From Patescibacteria group bacterium (GTDB taxonomy: Bacteria; Patescibacteriota; UBA1384; XYA2-FULL-43-10; CAINNR01), in NCBI GenBank assembly GCA_028690755.1, contig JAQVAO010000041.1:1-5527 (forward strand): a stretch of DNA of 5,527 nucleotides. Direction: 5' to 3'. This document shows, piece by piece, positions 1 to 5,252 of the stretch. The notes under the pieces were generated by a model that ran no database searches, had not been told where the DNA came from, and saw only the letters and a program-made list of their open reading frames with translations. How positions within the stretch are numbered: the first letter of the stretch is position 1; the number at the start of each line of letters is the position of its first letter. The position numbers were made by a program, and so were the translations under genes.

Positions 1-17
1 TTTTATCGGGCGAAGAA

Positions 18-779
18 ATGGCAGCGATAAACTCACAAATAAAAAAACGCGAAACTCGCCGCCAAACCGAAATGCCAAAAATTTCGGCTGAAATTTATCG
101 CATCCTCGACCAAGCTCGAAGCGACCGACATCTTCAAACCCATCACCTGTCAGTAGTATTAGAAAGCTACGAAGCGCTTAAACACCGCGAGGGGGTTACG
201 GAAGCGGAGATTCAGCAGAGAACAGTGATGGCTGCCAATCAGATAATGGCAGAAAAAACCGGACTCTATCTTTCGTCAAATGGTGAATTCGCTGATTTTC
301 TTTGGGCAAATATCGAAGTCACTAGCGACGAGAACTTACAACGAATTTTCGAGACTAGCGAAAAACCGGAGATCAAAAAAATTATTGAGAAAATAATTTC
401 TACCGACGGCGAAGAGCAACAGGAACAGATCAAAGAGCTTCGTCATGATTGCCCGCAACTAGTTCGCTTTGTTGAATCAAACAAAGTTTTCTTTGATCTT
501 GCAAGCGAGAGATTATCGGATAAAGCAGCGCTGAAAGAAAAAATTGGAAAGAATGTCGCTCGAGGGGCAGAACTAGGCGACGATGAAGAGGATTTCTTTG
601 GGTATTATGAGCAGGGCTTTTACGAACCGGGAACACCAGTACAAACCAATCAAAGTGGTCAATCCAAGGAGCAGCGGGAAAATTTCTGGGGCACAGCACT
701 CGAACTTGCTGGTGCGATCGGCGGTGAAATGGAAAGTGTAACTCTAATTTCAGAAATAACAAGAAGCAAGGCCGCCTAA
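18..779 (+). CDS. Hypothetical acidic, helix-rich soluble protein, possibly 5'-truncated
   Basis: I do not recognise this 253-residue protein. It shows no signal peptide and no membrane segment. Most of it reads as charged amphipathic helix (about residues 20-80 and 105-180). It then has an acidic, aromatic patch at about 188-203 (DDEEDFFGYYEQGFYEPG), a short polar Q/S/N-rich stretch (about 207-222), and a final hydrophobic helix-like segment (about 223-248). There is one cysteine, C145. The ATG at 18 lacks a convincing Shine-Dalgarno sequence. The frame is also open back to the first bases of the window (LSGEE precedes the Met), so the real start may lie outside. The stop is TAA at 777-779. 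It lies on the same strand as, and just upstream of, a T4SS gene set, so an accessory role there is possible, but this rests on position only. It could equally be the last gene of an unrelated upstream operon, since a candidate promoter follows it. Confidence 0.75.
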   Translation: MAAINSQIKKRETRRQTEMPKISAEIYRILDQARSDRHLQTHHLSVVLESYEALKHREGVTEAEIQQRTVMAANQIMAEKTGLYLSSNGEFADFLWANIEVTSDENLQRIFETSEKPEIKKIIEKIISTDGEEQQEQIKELRHDCPQLVRFVESNKVFFDLASERLSDKAALKEKIGKNVARGAELGDDEEDFFGYYEQGFYEPGTPVQTNQSGQSKEQRENFWGTALELAGAIGGEMESVTLISEITRSKAA

Positions 780-780
780 T

Positions 781-810
781 TTACCATTAGTTAGAAAAAT
801 TTGTTACAAT
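781..810 (+). promoter_or_regulatory. Candidate sigma-70-type promoter
   Basis: TTACCA (781-786) and TACAAT (805-810) are separated by 18 bases and resemble -35 and -10 hexamers. Transcription would begin near 817, inside the left repeat array, about 40 bases before the ATG at 855. It is the best promoter-like match I see in front of the T4SS genes. The -35 box differs from TTGACA at two positions and the region is AT-rich, so a chance match is quite possible. Confidence 0.35.
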
Positions 811-843
811 AGACTTAGTCCATAAAGTCTATAAAGTCAAAAG
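811..843 (+). repeat. Left repeat array of four-helix-bundle unit 1 (inverted partner at 1205-1224)
   Basis: ATAAAGTC occurs twice in direct 9-base spacing (822-829 and 831-838), and AAAGT recurs at 846-850. Bases 824-843 are an imperfect inverted repeat of 1205-1224: 17 of 20 positions match. The three mismatches (831, 839, 842) are all A on the left against G in the reverse complement of the right arm. A smaller local hairpin is also possible: AGACTT (811-816) can pair with AAGTCT (825-830) across an 8-base loop. There is no U-tract, so I do not call it a terminator. Confidence 0.65.
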
Positions 844-854
844 CACAAAGTTCT

Positions 855-1202
855 ATGAAGATAAATAGATTTGAGGACATATTAGCTTGGCAAAAGGCGA
901 TAAATTTTGCAGTGGATTGTCGCCAAGTGTTCAAGGGATGTAATGATTTTGCTTTTCTAGACCAGTTGTTTCGCGCTGTCCTGTCAATATCTAACAACAT
1001 TGCAGAAGGTTATGAGCGGATGGGCGACAAAGAGTTTCGAAAATTTCTTTTTATCGCTAAAGGGTCATGTGGCGAAGTCAGATCAATGCTTCACCTTTCA
1101 AAAAAACTCGGATATATTCGAGCAGAAGCAGATGAATTATTCAGGCAGTGTGAAGAAATATCAAAGATAATTTCCGGTTTAATCAAATCAACCCGTTCCT
1201 AA
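855..1202 (+). CDS. Four-helix-bundle protein, 23S rRNA intervening-sequence protein (IVP) family
   Basis: This 115-residue protein has the hallmarks of the IVP / S23 four-helix-bundle family: FEDILAWQKA near the N terminus (6-15), the signature SISNNIAEGYER (44-55), then KEFRKFLFIAKG (59-70) leading into SCGEVRSML (71-79) and LGYI (85-88). Length is normal for the family. Homologues were first found inside intervening sequences of 23S rRNA genes. The fold is shared with Avd, the accessory protein of diversity-generating retroelements. The cellular function of stand-alone copies is unknown. It starts at ATG 855 without a visible Shine-Dalgarno and ends with TAA. It sits between inverted repeat arrays and 40 bases before the PrgI-like gene. 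A hand count gives 133 G+C in 348 bases (38%), below the sampled VirB4 gene. No reverse transcriptase or variable-repeat pair is visible, so a DGR role is not supported here. Confidence 0.93.
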   Translation: MKINRFEDILAWQKAINFAVDCRQVFKGCNDFAFLDQLFRAVLSISNNIAEGYERMGDKEFRKFLFIAKGSCGEVRSMLHLSKKLGYIRAEADELFRQCEEISKIISGLIKSTRS

Positions 1203-1204
1203 CA

Positions 1205-1240
1205 CCTTCGACTTTACAGACTTTCAACTTTTAACTTACA
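1205..1240 (+). repeat. Right repeat array of four-helix-bundle unit 1
   Basis: Four tandem degenerate units begin with ACTT: ACTTTACAG (1211-1219), ACTTTCA (1220-1226), ACTTTTA (1227-1233) and ACTTACA (1234-1240). The last three are in exact 7-base register. Bases 1205-1224 are the inverted partner of 824-843. The array ends two bases before the ATG of the PrgI-like gene and leaves no room for a normal ribosome binding site there. Confidence 0.65.
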
Positions 1241-1242
1241 TC

Positions 1243-1674
1243 ATGCAATTCAAAGTACCACAAAAAATTGACATCGAAGACAAGATTGTCGGGCCGCTAA
1301 CGATGGTCCAGTTTGTTTATGCCGTTGTTGGTGGAGGAATATCCTACTTTTTTCTGACTTCGGTTCCCGCACCATTCAGCTACATATTGGCGATACCGAT
1401 GGCGATATTTACTTTCTGTCTGGCGTTTGTCAAAGTTAATGGCCAACCTTTTACAAATTTTCTCAAAAATGCTATCGCTTACGTTTTCAATCCAAAAACT
1501 CGGATTTGGAATAAAGGTGGCGCAAATGTTCATGTTGAAATATATCAGCCCAAAACCGCCAAAAAGGTTGACCCATATGAGAACAAAAGATACAGCAAAG
1601 AAGACTTTGAGAGAATTGCCGAGATATTGGACAAACGCGGCCGTGTCGGGCAAAGACCAGTTGGCCCACAGTAG
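1243..1674 (+). CDS. PrgI-family T4SS inner-membrane protein
   Basis: This 143-residue protein has the layout of the PrgI family, small membrane proteins encoded next to VirB4 in T4SS of Gram-positive-type and Patescibacteria loci. A short N-terminal strand (QFKVPQKIDIEDKI, 2-15) is followed by the family-like GPLTMVQF turn (17-24), then two hydrophobic segments at about 22-41 and 45-63. Next comes the characteristic NPKTRIWNK stretch (83-91) and a charged tail of about 50 residues that is probably cytoplasmic. The likely role is part of the membrane platform with which VirB4 works; this is by family and context, with no direct evidence. The ATG at 1243 has no Shine-Dalgarno because the repeat array of unit 1 runs up to two bases before it. 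No better in-frame start is evident. It ends in TAG and is followed after 31 bases by the TraC-like gene, probably in one transcript. Confidence 0.88.
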   Translation: MQFKVPQKIDIEDKIVGPLTMVQFVYAVVGGGISYFFLTSVPAPFSYILAIPMAIFTFCLAFVKVNGQPFTNFLKNAIAYVFNPKTRIWNKGGANVHVEIYQPKTAKKVDPYENKRYSKEDFERIAEILDKRGRVGQRPVGPQ

Positions 1675-1694
1675 AGATTTTTGTTTCACAAACT

Positions 1695-1703
1695 AAGGAG
1701 GGG
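1695..1703 (+). promoter_or_regulatory. Strong Shine-Dalgarno sequence deciding a GTG start
   Basis: AAGGAGGGG ends two bases before the GTG at 1706, with its AGGAGG core at 1696-1701. It is the only strong Shine-Dalgarno in the window and supports the GTG as the start of the TraC-like gene. Spacing is on the short side. Confidence 0.7.
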
Positions 1704-1705
1704 AA

Positions 1706-1942
1706 GTGCCAGGAGGGCAGGGACAAAAAATTGCCGCTTCGACGCAGGAGAATCTGGAGATCGCCGGCATTGAAGACGGAATAGTAATATTGCGAGACGG
1801 ATCGTACCGCCTGGTTTTTGAAGTCACGGCGATAAACTTTGGACTAAAAAGCGAGCGAGAGCAAAACTCGATCATTTTTCAATTTCAGGGGTTTTTAAAC
1901 TCGCTTCATTTTCCGATTCAGGTATTGGTCCAATCACGCTAA
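1706..1942 (+). CDS. N-terminal fragment of the TraC-like protein
   Basis: A 78-residue product starting at GTG, backed by a strong Shine-Dalgarno. It contains a STQENLEIAGIEDG segment (12-25), the strand IVILRDGSYRLVFEV (26-40), then NFGLKSEREQNSII (43-56) and the hydrophobic FQGFLNSLHFPIQVLVQSR (60-78). This is the start of the TraC/VirB4 N-terminal domain. The sequence stops in the middle of that domain, so the fragment is unlikely to fold on its own. It is listed separately because this is what the standard code would translate. The interrupted whole is described at 1706-2659. Confidence 0.7.
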   Translation: MPGGQGQKIAASTQENLEIAGIEDGIVILRDGSYRLVFEVTAINFGLKSEREQNSIIFQFQGFLNSLHFPIQVLVQSR

Positions 1943-1960
1943 CTTGACCTCACCCCATAT

Positions 1961-2659
1961 TTGGCCAAACTAAAAAAACGCGCTGATGGTCAAACTAACG
2001 AACTTTTAAAGATGCAGACACTGAACTATACCGATTTCATCTCCGAGTTGATCAACATGGCAAACATCATGAAAAAGCGTTTTTATGTCGTCATCGGCTG
2101 GGAAAATATTGAACTGCAAAAATTAAGCTTAGTTGATCGACTTTTGAACCGCGGTAACAGCGTCTCTTTATTAAAAATATCTGAAAAAGAGTTTAAAACC
2201 AGAAGCAATGAGCTTCGAGAAAGAGGCAGTGTCATCGCTTCCGGGCTGGGCTCAATTGGTCTACACTGTAAACAGCTTGGTACCAAGGAGTTGATCGAAC
2301 TTTATTACAACTTTTACAACCCGGGTATTGCCGACAAAGAAAGATTGGGTGATCTGGAAAATCTACAGGCCAGTGTCGTCAGTGGCAGCAGTAAAGAATT
2401 TAGCGTGGAAAAACCACACAACACATCAGATGAAACTCCGGTGATCGATAATACTAACTATGTCAGAGAACAGGACAAGGCAAAAAGACGAGCGGAAGCA
2501 GTAGAAAAAATGCAAACCGGAGATCAAGCTCAGCAAACACCAGCAAATCAGCCAGCGGAGACAACTACAAACAAAGAGGCTGACCAAGCAAGTGATAAAT
2601 TAAACGTCAGTCAGTCCCCTCCACCAGCGACAAATAGTCAACCAACAAATAAATTATAA
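1961..2659 (+). CDS. C-terminal fragment of the TraC-like protein
   Basis: 232 residues if read from TTG 1961; an internal ATG at 2012 (Met18) is an alternative start. Neither has a good Shine-Dalgarno, and the start is arbitrary because the true frame runs in from upstream of the TAA at 1940-1942. The segment LLKMQTLNYTDFISELINMA (15-34), the strand KRFYVVIGW (39-47) and TKELIELYYNFYNPG (108-122) fit the TraC-like family of Patescibacteria T4SS loci. From about residue 137 the protein turns into a polar, probably unstructured tail rich in Q, T, N, P, S and A, with a short charged helix-like piece at about 169-184. It ends with TAA two bases before the VirB4 ATG, so termination and re-initiation could link the two. 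Confidence 0.72.
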   Translation: MAKLKKRADGQTNELLKMQTLNYTDFISELINMANIMKKRFYVVIGWENIELQKLSLVDRLLNRGNSVSLLKISEKEFKTRSNELRERGSVIASGLGSIGLHCKQLGTKELIELYYNFYNPGIADKERLGDLENLQASVVSGSSKEFSVEKPHNTSDETPVIDNTNYVREQDKAKRRAEAVEKMQTGDQAQQTPANQPAETTTNKEADQASDKLNVSQSPPPATNSQPTNKL

Positions 2660-2661
2660 AT

Positions 2662-4788
2662 ATGGACGACAATACTCAAAACAACCCAAGCAGTAGTAAT
2701 CCACAAGCCTCCGGCCAACCACAGCCAAGTGGTAGCTTTGGCTCCCCATCCGCTAGCCCAACATTCAATCAAGCAGCTAGCGATAATGACTTTTGGCAGT
2801 CAGGAAACAAGGCGGGGCAAGCTACCAACTCAGCAGGCAACCAGCAGGCGACTGGCGAATTTAAGCTTCCGCCACAGGGAATCGAGATAAAACAGACACC
2901 AAAGCCGGCAGCTCCTATTGCGCCAGCTCCAGAAACCGTTAGCCAGCCACAACAAACGGTTGCAGAACCCAAACAACCAGAGGAGGTTGACCCTCGGACA
3001 GTTGCCCAAATAAATCTCGAATCGCGTGAAGCAGAAAAGATTTTCCGGCAGGGTATGCTGACTGTTCGCGACATTATCGCTCCAGCCTCGTTTGTGATGA
3101 ACCCTGGGTTTCTTCGCCTCGGAGATACTTTTTGTAAAACTCTTTTTGTCTATACATACCCGCGCTACCTTGAAGCCAACTGGCTCTCACCGATAATAAA
3201 TTATGATATTACGATGGATATTGGCCTTCATATTCACCCCCTTGAAACCGTGAATGTAATGAAAGATCTGAAAAATCAGGTCGGTAAAATTCAATCTTCA
3301 ATGATGATCGCTCAGGAAAAAGGCTCTCCCAGAGATCCAGAGCTGGAAACTGCTCTCGGGGATGTCGAAGCACTGCGCGATGTCCTGCAGCGCGGAGAGG
3401 TTCGCCTTTTCCAGCTTGGTCTTTACTTCACTATCTATGCTCATACACTCGAGGAGTTGAACACTCTCACTAAGCAGTTAGAGTCAACTCTCGGCGGTAT
3501 GCTAATTTACACCAAGGAAACAATGCTTCAGATGAATGATGGCTTTGTCGCAACCGCTCCAATGATGCGCGACAATATCTCGGTTCTTAGAAACTTGGAC
3601 ACCGGGTCTGTGTCTTCTGTCTTCCCCTTTACTTCTTCAGAGCTCACCCAGGAAGATGGAATCCTCTACGGCATAAACCGCCACAATAACTCGCTAGTTA
3701 TATTCGACCGCTTTGATCTTGAAAACGCTAACGCTGTTGTTTTTGCCAAATCCGGCTCAGGTAAATCTTACATGGTCAAACTCGAAGCGCTTCGCAGCCT
3801 GATGTACGGCACCGACATTATCATCGTCGATCCTGAAAGCGAGTACAAAAACCTCTGTGACGCCGTTGGCGGTAGCTATTTGCGCTATTCACTTAATTCA
3901 AAACAAAGAATTAATCCCTTTGATCTCCCGCGTGGCCTCGATCCGACAAAAGAGTCCGGTGAAGACGTTTTGCGCTCAAATATCTCTTCGGTTCACGGTT
4001 TGATCAATCTGATGGTTGGCGGCTTGACACCAGAAGAGGACGCCGTAGTTGAAAAAGCGCTCTATGAGGCCTATGCACTGAAAGACATCACCACCGATCC
4101 GGAGAGTCAAAGAAACGAACCGCCAATCATGCAAGATTTTTACAATGTGCTTTCAAACATGAACGGCACTGAGAGCATTACCAGAAGACTATCAAAATTT
4201 GTTGAGGGAACTTTCGCTGGGCTCTTTAACGCTCCGACCAACTTTGAACTAAAACCGGGATTTGTAGTCTTCTCAGTTCGCGATCTCGAAGAGCAGCTGC
4301 GACCGGTAGCAATGTATACGATCTTAAATTATATCTGGACCAAGATTCGCATGGATATGCGTCGACGTTTGATGATAATTGATGAGGCCTGGTGGATGAT
4401 GCAATACGAAGATTCAGCCAAATTTCTCCACGGTCTGGCAAAACGCGCCCGAAAGTATTACCTCGGGCTAACGATTATCAGCCAGGATGTTGAGGATTTT
4501 CTCTCTTCAAGATTTGGTAAAGCGATCGTTTCCAACTCCTCGATGCAAATTCTTCTGAAGCAATCAACCGCTTCTGTTGACATTGTCGCGGAAACTTTTG
4601 GATTGACTGAGGGAGAGAAATATCTATTACTCGAAAGCGATGTTGGAGAGGGTCTTTTCTTTGCCGGGCTGAATCACGTAGCGATCAAAGTTATCGCCTC
4701 CTATTCCGAGGATCAGATTATTACCACCAACCCAGAACAGCTTTTAGCCCAATCCGGCGAGACCCCAACCGATCAAGAAACAATGTAA
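2662..4788 (+). CDS. virB4: VirB4-family T4SS ATPase
   Basis: This 708-residue protein is an intact VirB4/TraC-type ATPase, the motor at the cytoplasmic face of a T4SS that powers assembly or substrate transfer. Residues 1 to about 105 are a Q/P/S/N/A-rich, probably disordered leader unusual for the family. The CagE/TrbE/VirB-type N-terminal domain follows (about 107-340). The RecA-like ATPase domain carries Walker A AKSGSGKS (362-369, catalytic K368), the VirB4 motif VDPESEY (389-395), and Walker B LMIIDEAWW (570-578, D574 and E575). A basic KRARK stretch (594-598) may supply the arginine finger, and ISQD (606-609, Q608) is a sensor-like motif. The GxxxxGKS first glycine is replaced by Ala, which is tolerated in this motif. 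All key residues are present. The start ATG lies two bases after the preceding stop with no Shine-Dalgarno, so translation probably depends on coupling. In 300 bases sampled by hand, G+C is 49%. Confidence 0.96.
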   Translation: MDDNTQNNPSSSNPQASGQPQPSGSFGSPSASPTFNQAASDNDFWQSGNKAGQATNSAGNQQATGEFKLPPQGIEIKQTPKPAAPIAPAPETVSQPQQTVAEPKQPEEVDPRTVAQINLESREAEKIFRQGMLTVRDIIAPASFVMNPGFLRLGDTFCKTLFVYTYPRYLEANWLSPIINYDITMDIGLHIHPLETVNVMKDLKNQVGKIQSSMMIAQEKGSPRDPELETALGDVEALRDVLQRGEVRLFQLGLYFTIYAHTLEELNTLTKQLESTLGGMLIYTKETMLQMNDGFVATAPMMRDNISVLRNLDTGSVSSVFPFTSSELTQEDGILYGINRHNNSLVIFDRFDLENANAVVFAKSGSGKSYMVKLEALRSLMYGTDIIIVDPESEYKNLCDAVGGSYLRYSLNSKQRINPFDLPRGLDPTKESGEDVLRSNISSVHGLINLMVGGLTPEEDAVVEKALYEAYALKDITTDPESQRNEPPIMQDFYNVLSNMNGTESITRRLSKFVEGTFAGLFNAPTNFELKPGFVVFSVRDLEEQLRPVAMYTILNYIWTKIRMDMRRRLMIIDEAWWMMQYEDSAKFLHGLAKRARKYYLGLTIISQDVEDFLSSRFGKAIVSNSSMQILLKQSTASVDIVAETFGLTEGEKYLLLESDVGEGLFFAGLNHVAIKVIASYSEDQIITTNPEQLLAQSGETPTDQETM

Positions 4789-4800
4789 CTTAAATAAAAT

Positions 4801-4830
4801 TCTAATATCTAAATCCTAAATTCTAGACAA
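4801..4830 (+). repeat. Left heptamer array of four-helix-bundle unit 2
   Basis: Four degenerate heptamers stand in exact register: TCTAATA (4801), TCTAAAT (4808), CCTAAAT (4815) and TCTAGAC (4822), consensus YCTARAY. Bases 4816-4830 pair with 5213-5227: 14 of 15 are Watson-Crick and the remaining pair (4826 with 5217) is G-U in RNA. TAAATCCTAA at 4810-4819 is a perfect inverted repeat of 5238-5247. The two blocks overlap by four bases, so they are alternative or partly exclusive pairings. Confidence 0.72.
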
Positions 4831-4838
4831 ATTAGAAT
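4820..4838 (+). promoter_or_regulatory. Small hairpin overlapping the start codon of the second four-helix-bundle gene
   Basis: ATTCTA (4820-4825) can pair with TAGAAT (4833-4838) across a 7-base loop, and the 3' arm includes the first two bases of the ATG at 4837. The stem is only six base pairs and AT-rich, so it is weak. Pairing of 4816-4830 with the far right array would exclude it. Confidence 0.3.
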
Positions 4839-5187
4839 GTCCAAAATCGTAAAACAAAATTTCGATTTAGAAGAACGAACAATGGAATTTGCCAAAAATG
4901 TCAGAAGATTTATTAAGTTATTGGGCAAAAGCCAATCGAATATTGAGGACAGCAAGCAGCTGATAAGATCATCAGGATCAATTGCGGCAAATTATATTGA
5001 GGCAAATGAGAGTTTAAGCAAAAAAGATTTTTTGATGAGAATAAAAATTTGTCGCAAAGAAGCAAAAGAGAGCATTCTTTGGCTCAATCTGATTGAAACT
5101 GATAACAAAAACAAAGCTAAACTTATAGCAGAAGCAAGTGAATTAATGAAAATTTTTGGGTCAATTGTTACAAAATGCCAGGTTTAA
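4837..5187 (+). CDS. Four-helix-bundle protein, second subfamily
   Basis: This 116-residue protein belongs to the same broad four-helix-bundle (23S rRNA IVP-like) group as the gene at 855, but to another branch. It has DLEERTMEFAKNVRRFIK (10-27), the signature SSGSIAANYIEANES (45-59) in place of NIAEG, and FLMRIKICRKEAKESILWLNLI (65-86, the family's third-helix region), followed by a last helix to the C terminus. It shows little direct identity to the first copy, so the two are not a recent duplication. G+C is 112 of 351 bases by hand count (32%), far below the adjoining VirB4 gene (49% in sampled lines). This fits an insertion of separate origin, though relaxed selection would also do. There is no Shine-Dalgarno at ATG 4837. 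It lies 48 bases after VirB4 and is enclosed by inverted heptamer arrays. Its function is unknown. Confidence 0.92.
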   Translation: MSKIVKQNFDLEERTMEFAKNVRRFIKLLGKSQSNIEDSKQLIRSSGSIAANYIEANESLSKKDFLMRIKICRKEAKESILWLNLIETDNKNKAKLIAEASELMKIFGSIVTKCQV

Positions 5188-5212
5188 GTATTTATTAATT
5201 TGAATTTTGTTA

Positions 5213-5250
5213 TTGTTTAGAATTTAGAGTTTAGTGCTTAGGATTTAATC
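5213..5250 (+). repeat. Right heptamer array of four-helix-bundle unit 2
   Basis: Five degenerate heptamers in exact register begin at 5216: TTTAGAA, TTTAGAG (5223), TTTAGTG (5230), CTTAGGA (5237), TTTAATC (5244). The consensus TTTAGNR is the reverse-complement type of the left array. Bases 5213-5227 and 5238-5247 are the inverted partners of 4816-4830 and 4810-4819. The array ends two bases before the ATG at 5253. Its unit at 5237 carries AGGA (5240-5243), nine bases before that ATG, which could act as a weak ribosome binding site. Confidence 0.72.
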
Positions 5251-5252
5251 TT

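Larger units (their letters stand above)
1706..2659 (+). pseudogene. TraC-like / VirB4-N-terminal-like T4SS gene interrupted by an in-frame TAA
   Basis: Read as one frame from GTG 1706 to TAA 2657-2659, this is a 317-codon gene with a single internal stop, TAA at 1940-1942 (codon 79). The two halves are in the same phase and no bases need be added or removed. Across the stop the protein reads ...FPIQVLVQSR, stop, LDLTPYLAKLKKR..., which continues the fold expected of the TraC-like proteins found between PrgI and VirB4 in Patescibacteria. From my memory of that family, a residue such as Lys or Glu is expected at this place; AAA to TAA would be one change. The family resembles the N-terminal domain of VirB4/TraC ATPases and lacks the Walker motifs. 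Possible explanations are a true nonsense mutation, a base-call error, or a naturally two-part protein. Other genes here end with TAA, which argues against reassignment of that codon. Confidence 0.75.

Noticed and set aside
811..830. Rho-independent terminator after the first gene
   Set aside because: The hairpin AGACTT/AAGTCT has a weak six-pair stem and no run of T after it; it fits better as part of the repeat array.
855..1202. Avd accessory protein of a diversity-generating retroelement
   Set aside because: The fold is shared, but no reverse transcriptase, template repeat or variable repeat is seen, and the sequence fits the IVP branch.
804..1240. TTACA (804-808 and 1236-1240) as a target-site duplication of unit 1
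   Set aside because: Five bases in AT-rich DNA are expected by chance, the right copy is part of a heptamer, and no comparable duplication flanks unit 2.
1427..1696. Plus-strand open frame overlapping the end of the PrgI-like gene
   Set aside because: It is out of frame within a recognised gene, and its product shows no domain logic.
1940..1942. Reassignment of TAA to an amino acid in this organism
   Set aside because: TAA is the apparent natural stop of the genes ending at 779, 1202, 2659, 4788 and 5187. Known code changes in Patescibacteria involve TGA, not TAA.
2769..3074. Minus-strand open frame of 101 codons opposite the VirB4 leader
   Set aside because: It lies wholly inside the well-supported VirB4 gene and has a low-complexity sequence mirroring the Pro/Gln-rich coding strand. 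The other minus-strand frames (430-762, 815-1000, 1297-1689, 4226-4441, 5303-5500) are likewise shadows.
4772..4800. Promoter for the second four-helix-bundle gene using TAAAAT (4795-4800)
   Set aside because: There is no acceptable -35 element at suitable distance, and TAAAAT is common in such AT-rich sequence.
4801..5250. CRISPR array or tRNA genes in the repeat-containing intergenic regions
   Set aside because: The repeats are 7-9 bases, degenerate and without spacers, and no cloverleaf-like sequence is present.
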